DNA of 64,000 nt from Sulfurospirillum oryzae (GTDB lineage: Bacteria; Campylobacterota; Campylobacteria; Campylobacterales; Sulfurospirillaceae): contig NZ_JANZKZ010000003.1 in NCBI RefSeq assembly GCF_025770725.1, positions 124,001-188,000 on the forward strand. Reading direction: 5' to 3'. Positions 57,130 through 64,000 of the stretch are shown piece by piece (the stretch's first letter is position 1; every line of letters starts with the position of its first letter). The notes beneath the pieces are model-generated. The model was not told where the DNA came from. It saw only the letters and a list, made by a program, of their open reading frames with translations, and made no database searches. The position numbers and the translations under genes are program-made.

Positions 57130-58275
57130 ATGGTAAAAATCAGCCGTATAGAAACGGTATTAGACGATATTCAAACACCAGCGTACGTGTGCGAAGAGAT
57201 TCTTTTAGAGCAAAATTTGACTCTTCTAAGAGAGGTCAGTGAGCGCTCAGGTGCTACCATTTTGCTTGCCCTTAAGGGTTTTGCGTTTAAAGCACTCGCG
57301 CCACTTGTTGATAAATACCTGAGTGGTTGTACGTGCAGTGGACTTCATGAAGCTAAATTTGCCAATGAATACTTTAAAGGCACGATTCATACCTACTCAC
57401 CTGCGTATAAAGAAGAGGATATTGATGAAGTGATTGAATTAAGCGATCATCTTATTTTTAATTCGTTCAATCAATGGGAAAAATACAAACATAAAGCGAT
57501 TGGCAAAACAAGTTGTGGCTTGCGTCTCAACCCTGAAGTCTCTTCAAGTCCTGTCGATCTTTACAATCCTTGTGGGCTTTACAGCCGCTTGGGTATCACC
57601 AAAGAAAATATGCAGTATGACAAGTTAAAAGGTATTGAGGGGCTACATTTTCACGCGCTTTGCGAACAAGATGCGAGTGCTTTGGAAGAGGTCTTAAAAG
57701 GATTTGAAAAACGCTTTGGAGATTTGATTCCTCGTATGAAGTGGGTCAATTTTGGAGGAGGGCATCACATCACGCGTGAAGGGTATAATGTCGAAAAACT
57801 CATCAAAATCATTAACGATTTTAGAGCGCGATACGATGGCATTAAAGTCTATTTAGAACCCGGAGAAGCGGTAGGTTGGCAAACGGGACCACTTGTTGCG
57901 AGTGTGCAAGACATCGTGCATAACGGCATGGATATTGCTATCCTTGACATCTCAGCTGAAGCGCACATGCCTGATACTCTAGCAATGCCTTATCGTGCTG
58001 CGATTCGAGGCGCTGGTGATGTGGGTGAAAAACCACACCTGTACCGCTTGGGAGGACCTACGTGTCTAGCCGGTGACATCATGGGTGATTACAGTTTTGA
58101 TGCACCTTTGAAAATAGGCGATAAACTTATCTTTGAAGATATGATCCACTATACCATCGTTAAAAACACTACCTTTAATGGTGTGAAATTGCCAGATTTG
58201 GCTGTTTTACACCGTGATGGAAGCTATGAAGTGACCAGCCATTTTGGGTATGAAGAGTATAGAAGACGCAATTAA
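57130..58275 (+). CDS. nspC: Carboxynorspermidine decarboxylase
   Basis: A 381-residue fold-III PLP decarboxylase: LALKGFAFKALAP (PLP lysine), HFHALCEQD, WVNFGGGHHITREGYN and EPGEAVGWQTG. Decarboxylates carboxy(nor)spermidine to the polyamine, following CASDH (49016). Ribosome site GGGAGA before the ATG. Confidence 0.94.
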   Translation: MVKISRIETVLDDIQTPAYVCEEILLEQNLTLLREVSERSGATILLALKGFAFKALAPLVDKYLSGCTCSGLHEAKFANEYFKGTIHTYSPAYKEEDIDEVIELSDHLIFNSFNQWEKYKHKAIGKTSCGLRLNPEVSSSPVDLYNPCGLYSRLGITKENMQYDKLKGIEGLHFHALCEQDASALEEVLKGFEKRFGDLIPRMKWVNFGGGHHITREGYNVEKLIKIINDFRARYDGIKVYLEPGEAVGWQTGPLVASVQDIVHNGMDIAILDISAEAHMPDTLAMPYRAAIRGAGDVGEKPHLYRLGGPTCLAGDIMGDYSFDAPLKIGDKLIFEDMIHYTIVKNTTFNGVKLPDLAVLHRDGSYEVTSHFGYEEYRRRN

Positions 58276-58280
58276 AAAAG

Positions 58281-58297
58281 GGCGCATTGAGCGCCTC
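58281..58297. terminator. GC-rich hairpin after nspC
   Basis: GGCGC-ATTGA-GCGCC flanked by AAAAAAG and TCTTCTCT, usable in both directions between nspC and the convergent amidohydrolase. Confidence 0.65.
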
Positions 58298-58301
58298 TTC
58301 T

Positions 58302-59402
58302 CTAATTTAAAACGCGTTTTGTAGCGCAGATAAGAACTTCTTTTCCTTGTTCCATCGCATTTTTATTAAACTTCATGTTAGGATTATGAAGTCCAGGAGT
58401 GAGGTCACACCCCAAGCCAAAATACCCCGCTTTAATGGATGGTCGCTCTTTGATATAGTAGTGAAAATCCTCTCCACCCACGGTTTTAATCTCAGGAGCC
58501 AATCCTTCTTTGCCGTAAACATCAACAATCGCTTTAGACAGTACCTCAATCGCCTCTTTGGAGTAGTGTGCCGCTGGAATGTAGGAGTAAGTACTAATCT
58601 CCGCTGTTGCGCTTACTGTGGCTGCTCCTGCGCTGATGGCTGATGTAGCACGTTCCAGTAAAAGATCCATGGTATCGTTGAGCTCAGACCTTACATCCCA
58701 AATCACCGTTGCTTCATCGGGGATCGCGTTGGTAACACCTGCATCAGCAATCATCTTGGTTGCTTTGATACTGTAGGAGTCTGATGGGTTGAGATGAATC
58801 GCATTGACCGCAGTGATGGCAGCAACAGCCGCATCAATAGCATTCACCCCTAAATGCGGACGTGCGCCATGGGCGGCAACACCGTGGAAAATGGCTTTGA
58901 GACGATTGGATGCCCCATGGTAGAGTGCTGGGGTTGATTTGCCCATTGGTACTTCTGAAAGAGGGCGCACATGAAGCCCTAAGATCATATCCACATCATC
59001 AATTGCTCCAGCTTTTATAACTGCTAATGCACCAGTGCCAGGCTCTTCTGCAGGTTGAAAAAGGATTTTGAGTTTGCCTTTAGAGATGAGTTTTTGAGCC
59101 ATAATTTCTTCAGCTGCGGCAAGAACCATTGAGGCATGTGCATCGTGTCCACATGAATGCAGGGCGCAAAGCTTTCCATCGATAAAATGACCAAGTGCGT
59201 CGATGTCCGCTCGAAGGGCTAAGGTAGGACCTGCAACACCGCTATCGTACACACCAATGACACCTGTACCACCCACACCTGTACTTACAGTATAACCAGC
59301 CTTTTTTAGGGCATTTGCTAAAAATTCTGCCGTTTTAAACTCTTCAAATCCAAGTTCAGGCATGGCATGCAATGTATCGTATAACTCAATGACTCGTGAC
59401 AT
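58302..59402 (-). CDS. M20-family amidohydrolase
   Basis: A 366-residue zinc hydrolase of the hippurate hydrolase/N-acyl-amino-acid amidohydrolase group: LHAMPELGFEEFKTA, LRADIDALGH, HSCGHDAHASMVL (metal Cys/His), FQPAEEPGTGA and VGGEDFHYYI. Divergent from the YjiH/YjiG membrane pair, which may import or export its substrate. Substrate unproven. Confidence 0.9.
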   Translation of the reverse strand: MSRVIELYDTLHAMPELGFEEFKTAEFLANALKKAGYTVSTGVGGTGVIGVYDSGVAGPTLALRADIDALGHFIDGKLCALHSCGHDAHASMVLAAAEEIMAQKLISKGKLKILFQPAEEPGTGALAVIKAGAIDDVDMILGLHVRPLSEVPMGKSTPALYHGASNRLKAIFHGVAAHGARPHLGVNAIDAAVAAITAVNAIHLNPSDSYSIKATKMIADAGVTNAIPDEATVIWDVRSELNDTMDLLLERATSAISAGAATVSATAEISTYSYIPAAHYSKEAIEVLSKAIVDVYGKEGLAPEIKTVGGEDFHYYIKERPSIKAGYFGLGCDLTPGLHNPNMKFNKNAMEQGKEVLICATKRVLN

Positions 59403-59540
59403 TTTGAAATCCTTAAAAGCGTTTTAGTGCGCAAAGAATGGCTAAATTTTGCTTATTGTTGACTTATTGTGCATTCTACATTATAAAAATAGAATAATTA
59501 AAATATATAATTATAAATTAAAATTTTTAAAGGAGTTTAG

Positions 59541-60200
59541 GTGGAAGTAGAAAATCAATCCCCAGATGAATGGAAAGTAGGTGTTGGTGCCTATATCGCA
59601 CTGATATTTGCGGTACTATTTTTTTCGGGTCTGTTTATGAAAGTTGATGGTATGGAGTGGCTTGGCGCACTTGATTTTACAACGTTATCAGGAAAATTTG
59701 GAACGCTTCAAGATGGAAAAAGTACCTTTGTAGGCTCAGGTGGTGTAAGTGCGAAAGCGGGATTTTTATTTGCGCTCTCTTTGGTTCCAACGGTGATGTT
59801 AGCACTGGGTATGTTAGAGATTTTTAGCCATTACGGTGCGATTCGAGCAGCACATAAATTATTAACACCCTTGCTAAGACCGTTACTTGGCATTCCAGGT
59901 CTTACTGGTCTTGCGATGATTACGGATTTGCAAAGTACCGATGCAGGAGCTGCTTTAACCAAAGAGCTTTACGATGAAAAACAGATTACCAAAAAAGAGT
60001 TGGTTATTATGTGTGCGTGGCAGTATTCTGGGGCGGGCATGATTAATAACTACTTTGCGATTGGTTCAGCAGTGTTTTCAACATTGACCATACCTGTCCT
60101 CGTTCCGTTGTTGTTGGTGTTTGTCTTTAAATTTATCGGTGCGATCGGTGCACGTTTCGTTCTCAATACGGTCTATAAAAAGGATTTTATCAATGAGTAG
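59541..60200 (+). CDS. YjiH-like nucleoside-recognition-domain membrane protein
   Basis: A 219-residue protein from GTG 59541 (AAAGGAG upstream), with 5-6 spans and the GATE-type signature GLTGLAMITDLQSTDAGAAL. With the next gene it forms a YjiH-YjiG pair, of the kind found next to peptidases or deaminases (iadA in E. coli). Overlaps the second gene by 8 bases. Transport role inferred. Confidence 0.83.
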   Translation: MEVENQSPDEWKVGVGAYIALIFAVLFFSGLFMKVDGMEWLGALDFTTLSGKFGTLQDGKSTFVGSGGVSAKAGFLFALSLVPTVMLALGMLEIFSHYGAIRAAHKLLTPLLRPLLGIPGLTGLAMITDLQSTDAGAALTKELYDEKQITKKELVIMCAWQYSGAGMINNYFAIGSAVFSTLTIPVLVPLLLVFVFKFIGAIGARFVLNTVYKKDFINE

Positions 60201-60663
60201 TCCAACAACTCCAACAACGAATAACCCATTTGATATTTTTGTCATCGGCGCTCGCAAGGGCTTTAATATGGCTATCAATAACTTGATGCCCAATGTTTTG
60301 ATGGCGTATGTTATTGCTGAAATTTTAAATGTGACAGGTGCTATGAAAGCCATTGGTACACTCTTTGCGCCTGCTATGGCTATTTTTGGCTTACCAGGTG
60401 AAGCTGTTACGGTACTTCTATCTACATGGCTTTCGTGTTCTGCAGGTGTGGGTATGGCTTTGAGTCTTTTTACCAAAGGTGTATTAACAGGGACTCATGT
60501 GAGCATTTTAATGCCAGCACTTTTTCTTATGGCATCCCAAATCCAGTACATGGGACGACTCTTAGGTGTTGCCGACGTTCCTAAAAAATATTGGCCACTT
60601 CTGATGGTGATTAGTATCCTCAATAGTTGTCTAGCAATGCTCATTATGCGTTTTGTTGTCTGA
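60193..60663 (+). CDS. YjiG-like nucleoside-recognition-domain membrane protein
   Basis: A 156-residue partner from ATG 60193, with 4 spans and LSTWLSCSAGVGMALSLF as the GATE motif. Likely a heteromeric transporter with the upstream gene. Confidence 0.83.
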   Translation: MSSPTTPTTNNPFDIFVIGARKGFNMAINNLMPNVLMAYVIAEILNVTGAMKAIGTLFAPAMAIFGLPGEAVTVLLSTWLSCSAGVGMALSLFTKGVLTGTHVSILMPALFLMASQIQYMGRLLGVADVPKKYWPLLMVISILNSCLAMLIMRFVV

Positions 60664-60689
60664 AGGTTTTAAAAGTTATTTATCTTTAC

Positions 60690-60727
60690 ATGTAAAAAAG
60701 GAAATCGTTCTTTTTCCTTTTTTACAT
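60690..60727 (+). terminator. Intrinsic terminator using half of a palindrome copy
   Basis: Perfect 15-bp arms ATGTAAAAAAGGAAA and TTTCCTTTTTTACAT around TCGTTCTT, 27 bases after the yjiG-like stop; the left arm begins in the motif copy at 60685. Confidence 0.8.
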
Positions 60728-60987
60728 CCTAACAAAATCCTTATCTTTTAGCCCCAAATCGAAATATTTCCCCACTTTTATCTGCTCTATAATTTCCTAA
60801 ATAACCAATAGACTTCTTTCATAACCCATTGAAAAAAGAGTATCGCTTATAGCACATCACTTTTTGAAACTAAAAACATCGCCATAGCTTCGGCTATGAC
60901 TCAATTTTGAGTTTCAAAAATTAATGCACTCTCAGCAAACTCTCTATCTTTTCAAGGGTTATGAAAGAAGTCTAATAAAGGAAAACA
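60728..60987. other. Non-coding stretch before kdpA
   Basis: Holds the concentric palindromic element (60809-60974) and the kdpA ribosome site (AAAGGAAAAC). No gene. Confidence 0.6.
60809..60974. repeat. 166-bp concentric palindromic element before kdpA
   Basis: Outer arms TAGACTTCTTTCATAACCC (60809-60827) and its exact inverse (60956-60974); middle arms TTTTTGAAACT (60861-60871) and AGTTTCAAAAA (60910-60920); inner stem CATAGC-TTCG-GCTATG (60883-60898). All share a centre near 60891. It could be a MITE-like mobile element or a long RNA leader controlling kdp. Confidence 0.75.
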
Positions 60988-62685
60988 ATGGTTGCAGATA
61001 TAACCCTTTTTATAGGCTTTTTGATTTTGCTCCTCGGTGCGGCAAAAGCGTACAGTGGGTTTTTTACCAAAGTGGTGGTTGGGGAGAAAAATGTTTTAAC
61101 ACCCATCCTCTCGCCGCTAGAAAATAGCTTTTATCGCTTTTCTGGCATCAATCCTCAGCTTGAGATGAACTGGAAAAAATACGCTTTAGCACTGATGCTC
61201 TTTAATGGTGCTGGCATCGTGCTTGTGTTGGTGGTACTTCTGTCACAACATCTTTTGCCTCTCAATCCACAAGGCTTACCCGCGCTCCCCTTTGAGTTAG
61301 CGTTTAATACTGCGGTGAGTTTTGTGACCAATACCAACTGGCAAAATTACAGTGGCGAGAGTACCATGAGCTATTTCTCTCAGATGTTCGTGCTCAGTGT
61401 GCAAAACTTTCTCTCCGCCGCAACAGGCATTGCAGTAGCCGTGGCTTTTATGCGCGGTATCATCTCTAAAGAGAGTGAGTCTATCGGCAATTTCTGGGCC
61501 GATATGGTACGCGTAACGCTGTATGTTTTGCTTCCACTCTCTTTGGGGTATGCGCTCTTTTTGATTTCTCAAGGCGTCATTCAAAACTTCGCTCCTTATG
61601 TCAGCGTAGTGACACTCGAAGGGGCACATCAGAGCATTCCGATGGGGCCTGTGGCTTCGCAAGAGGCGATTAAAATGTTAGGAACCAATGGTGGTGGCTT
61701 TTTCAATGCCAACTCCGCGCACCCTTTTGAAAATCCAACGCCCCTTTCTAACTTTGTGCAGGTTATTTCCATTCTCTTCTTGCCCGTATCCCTTCTTTTC
61801 GTCTATGGGAAGATAAGCCAAAAAAGCGGTGAGGGTCGCTCCATTCTAATCGCGATGGTCGTTCTTTTTGTGCTGATGTTAGGCTCGCATTACGCTTCTG
61901 AAAAATTTGGCAATCCTGAAATTTCAGGCATTGTAGGTGAGAGTGCGATGGAAGGCAAAGAGGTGCGTTTTGGCATCGCTTCAACCTCTCTTTTCTCGGT
62001 AGCCACAACCGCGGCATCGTGCGGTGCGGTCAATGGTATGCACGACAGTCTTACGCCGCTTGCAGGTATGGTCAACTTGGTGCAGATGATGCTCGGTGAG
62101 ATCGTCATCGGTGGTGTAGGTGCTGGGTTTTACGGCATGATGGCGTATGTCATTTTAAGTGTTTTTATAGCAGGACTCATGATAGGTCGAACCCCTGAGT
62201 ACATGGGCAAGAAGATTGAAGCGAAGGAGATGACCTATACCGTCATAGCCGTGTTGCTTCCGGGTCTGTGCATCCTTCTTTTTACGGGTTTATCACTTTT
62301 AATCCCAGATGCCACTAGCTCCATCTCCAACCCAGGGCCGCATGGGCTTTCTCAAGTCCTTTATGCTTTTAGTTCTGCCAGTGCAAACAATGGTAGTGCT
62401 TTTGCGGGACTTAGTGGCAATACGCTTTACTATAACTACGCGTTGGCTATCTGTATGTTTGTGGGACGTTTTGGCGTGATTATCCCAATGCTTGCCATTG
62501 CGGGAAGTTTGGCACGAAAGAAAGTCGTTCCTTTTGGCAAAGGTACCCTCAATACACAAAGTGCGCTTTTTATCACCCTTTTGGTAGCAACTATTGTGTT
62601 AACGGGAGCGCTTACGTTTTTCCCTTCATTGGCACTTGGCCCTGTGATTGAGCATTTGATGATGCTTGAACGCATCTCTTTTTAA
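60988..62685 (+). CDS. kdpA: Potassium-transporting ATPase subunit A
   Basis: A 565-residue subunit with about 10 spans and the four selectivity-filter loops: TNTNWQNYSGE, GTNGGGFFNANSAHPFENP, AASCGAVNGMHD and ASANNGSAFAGL. It conducts K+ in the KdpFABC pump. No kdpF-like ORF is obvious just upstream. Starts 13 bases after the palindromic element. Confidence 0.96.
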   Translation: MVADITLFIGFLILLLGAAKAYSGFFTKVVVGEKNVLTPILSPLENSFYRFSGINPQLEMNWKKYALALMLFNGAGIVLVLVVLLSQHLLPLNPQGLPALPFELAFNTAVSFVTNTNWQNYSGESTMSYFSQMFVLSVQNFLSAATGIAVAVAFMRGIISKESESIGNFWADMVRVTLYVLLPLSLGYALFLISQGVIQNFAPYVSVVTLEGAHQSIPMGPVASQEAIKMLGTNGGGFFNANSAHPFENPTPLSNFVQVISILFLPVSLLFVYGKISQKSGEGRSILIAMVVLFVLMLGSHYASEKFGNPEISGIVGESAMEGKEVRFGIASTSLFSVATTAASCGAVNGMHDSLTPLAGMVNLVQMMLGEIVIGGVGAGFYGMMAYVILSVFIAGLMIGRTPEYMGKKIEAKEMTYTVIAVLLPGLCILLFTGLSLLIPDATSSISNPGPHGLSQVLYAFSSASANNGSAFAGLSGNTLYYNYALAICMFVGRFGVIIPMLAIAGSLARKKVVPFGKGTLNTQSALFITLLVATIVLTGALTFFPSLALGPVIEHLMMLERISF

Positions 62686-62694
62686 GGAATAAAC

Positions 62695-64000
62695 ATGAAA
62701 AAACAACCTAATTCTAGCTATAACCAAGCGATTATTAAAGACGCATTCAAAGGATGCCTTACAAAATTAACTCCCAAAGAACAGCTCAAAAATCCGATCA
62801 TTTTTGTGGTCTATTTGGGTACATTTATTACCGGTTTTATATGGATTTTTGAAAGCAGTCGTGGCAACATTCCTCTTTTTGGATTTGAATTTTGGGTCTT
62901 TGTGTGGCTCTTTTTTACGGTTCTCTTTGCCAATTTTGCAGAAGCATTAGCCGAAGGCAGAGGCAAAGCGCAAGCGAGTGCGTTACGTTCAGGCAAAAAA
63001 AGTAGCAGTGCCAATAAACTAAGGAATGATGGAACGACGACTAAAGTGAGCTCAGAGAGCCTCAGGGTAGGCGATGTGGTCGTTGTGAGTGCCGGTGAAG
63101 TGATTCCTAGCGACGGTGAGGTCATTAAGGGCATTGCGAGCATTGATGAGAGTGCCATCACCGGCGAATCAGCTCCCGTCATTCGTGAATCAGGAGGAGA
63201 TCGCAACTCGGTTACAGGTGGGACGCTTGTTTTAAGTGATGAGATTACGATCAAGATCACGAAAAATCCAGGTGAGACGTTTTTGGATCGCATGATTAGC
63301 CTCATTGAAGGGGCTAAAAGGCAAAAAAGCCCGAATGAAATCGCGCTCTCCATTTTGCTGATGGGCTTGACCGCCATCTTTCTTGTCGTGACGTTGACAC
63401 TTAAGCCAATGGCTTTACATGTAAACGCAGATATTTCTGTTGTCTCCTTGATTGCGCTTTTGGTCTGTTTGATTCCTACAACAATCGGTGGGCTTTTAAG
63501 TGCCATCGGTATTGCGGGGATGGACAGACTCCTTAAAAAGAATGTCCTTGCAATGAGCGGTAAAGCGATAGAGGCTGCGGGTGATGTCAATGTGCTGTTA
63601 CTCGATAAAACAGGCACGATCACCTTTGGTAATCGCATGGCAAGCGTATTTCTTCCCATTGACATCAAGGAGATTGATACCTTGGCGTATGCCGCACTGT
63701 TAACATCGCTGAGTGATGATACGCCAGAGGGGAAAAGTACGGTCACTTTGGCTCAAAATCATTATGGCGCTAAGGAACCGGCTAATCTTGAAAGTGCCCA
63801 GTTTATCCCTTTTAGTGCCTATACGAGAATGAGCGGGCTTGATCTTGATGGCAAGGAGTACCGCAAAGGGGCGGTGGATGCCATTGAAAAATTTGTCACC
63901 GCAAAAGGTGGGAACTTCCCCAAAGAGGCACACGATATGTGTACGCAAATCGGTAAAAAAGGCGGCACGCCTTTGGTTGTATGCGAGGGAAGCATTGTGT
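62695..64000 (+). CDS. kdpB: Potassium-transporting ATPase subunit B (3' truncated by window)
   Basis: The frame is open from ATG 62695 (AAGGA upstream) to the window end; 435 residues are visible. Spans 1-4, the actuator motif ITGESAPVIRESGGDRNS, and phosphorylation site DKTGTITFG (Asp near 303) identify the P-type ATPase subunit. The C-terminal part and kdpC lie outside. In-frame palindrome copy at 63414. Confidence 0.95.
   Translation, partial: MKKQPNSSYNQAIIKDAFKGCLTKLTPKEQLKNPIIFVVYLGTFITGFIWIFESSRGNIPLFGFEFWVFVWLFFTVLFANFAEALAEGRGKAQASALRSGKKSSSANKLRNDGTTTKVSSESLRVGDVVVVSAGEVIPSDGEVIKGIASIDESAITGESAPVIRESGGDRNSVTGGTLVLSDEITIKITKNPGETFLDRMISLIEGAKRQKSPNEIALSILLMGLTAIFLVVTLTLKPMALHVNADISVVSLIALLVCLIPTTIGGLLSAIGIAGMDRLLKKNVLAMSGKAIEAAGDVNVLLLDKTGTITFGNRMASVFLPIDIKEIDTLAYAALLTSLSDDTPEGKSTVTLAQNHYGAKEPANLESAQFIPFSAYTRMSGLDLDGKEYRKGAVDAIEKFVTAKGGNFPKEAHDMCTQIGKKGGTPLVVCEGSIV

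Overview
The window looks like chromosomal DNA of a free-living Campylobacterota bacterium, most probably Sulfurospirillum or a close relative. This is inferred from the gene complement and protein character, not from a marker gene. The pointers are the carboxynorspermidine route to spermidine (CASDH at 49016 and nspC at 57130), the nifS-nifU pair, the run tig-clpP-GGDEF-def-comM, and roughly 40% GC by eye. No rRNA, complete IS, phage or CRISPR array is visible.

Layout. 1-5161: a copper/silver RND export operon whose outer-membrane gene is cut by the window edge. 5234-9035: an FMN reductase, a LysE exporter, a lipoprotein adenosine deaminase and a DTW-domain tRNA enzyme. 9128-10257: an AT-rich three-gene cassette of unknown function. 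10285-15242: a Qnr-like pentapeptide protein, a RelA/SpoT-type synthetase, and a quinone/nitro-reductase operon next to an HxlR regulator. 15448-20687: a two-receiver regulator, tex, a nickel/cobalt exporter and a SHOCT protein. 20691-26136: mostly metabolic genes, including an aldehyde dehydrogenase with its DUF779 partner. 26226-26734: five tRNA genes. 26813-34632: a long minus-strand run (thiG, purN, nnr, comM, def, GGDEF, clpP, tig). 34761-41188: a plus-strand run (folE, fliI, nifS, nifU, moaD, moaE, moeA). 41197-46874: a DASS transporter, a Crp-like regulator, a GNAT enzyme, a Rof-like protein and an MFS carrier. 47070-51570: mltA, rdgB, CASDH, a DsrE protein and an SDR. 51585-54844: a two-gene ATPase operon behind a consensus promoter with twin palindromes. 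54844-64000: a chemoreceptor, nspC, an M20 amidohydrolase divergent from a YjiH/YjiG pair, and kdpA-kdpB (kdpB cut by the window end).

The most unusual feature is not a gene. The palindrome TTACATGTAA, with extended form ATCTTTACATGTAAAGAT, occurs 26 times in 64 kb; base composition predicts about 0.2. It sits both inside and between genes, and pairs of copies form hairpins at gene ends, which resembles a highly iterated palindrome or uptake-type repeat. A second family of hairpin-bearing intergenic elements has five copies. Two gene blocks (the receiver gene before tex, and the crp-GNAT pair) are each flanked by diverged direct repeats of neighbouring gene edges, one of which is a rof pseudogene fragment. 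A 166-bp concentric palindrome precedes kdpA.

The best candidates for an undescribed system are the dual winged-helix ATPase operon (51645-54810) and the small membrane/polyproline cassette (9128-10257).
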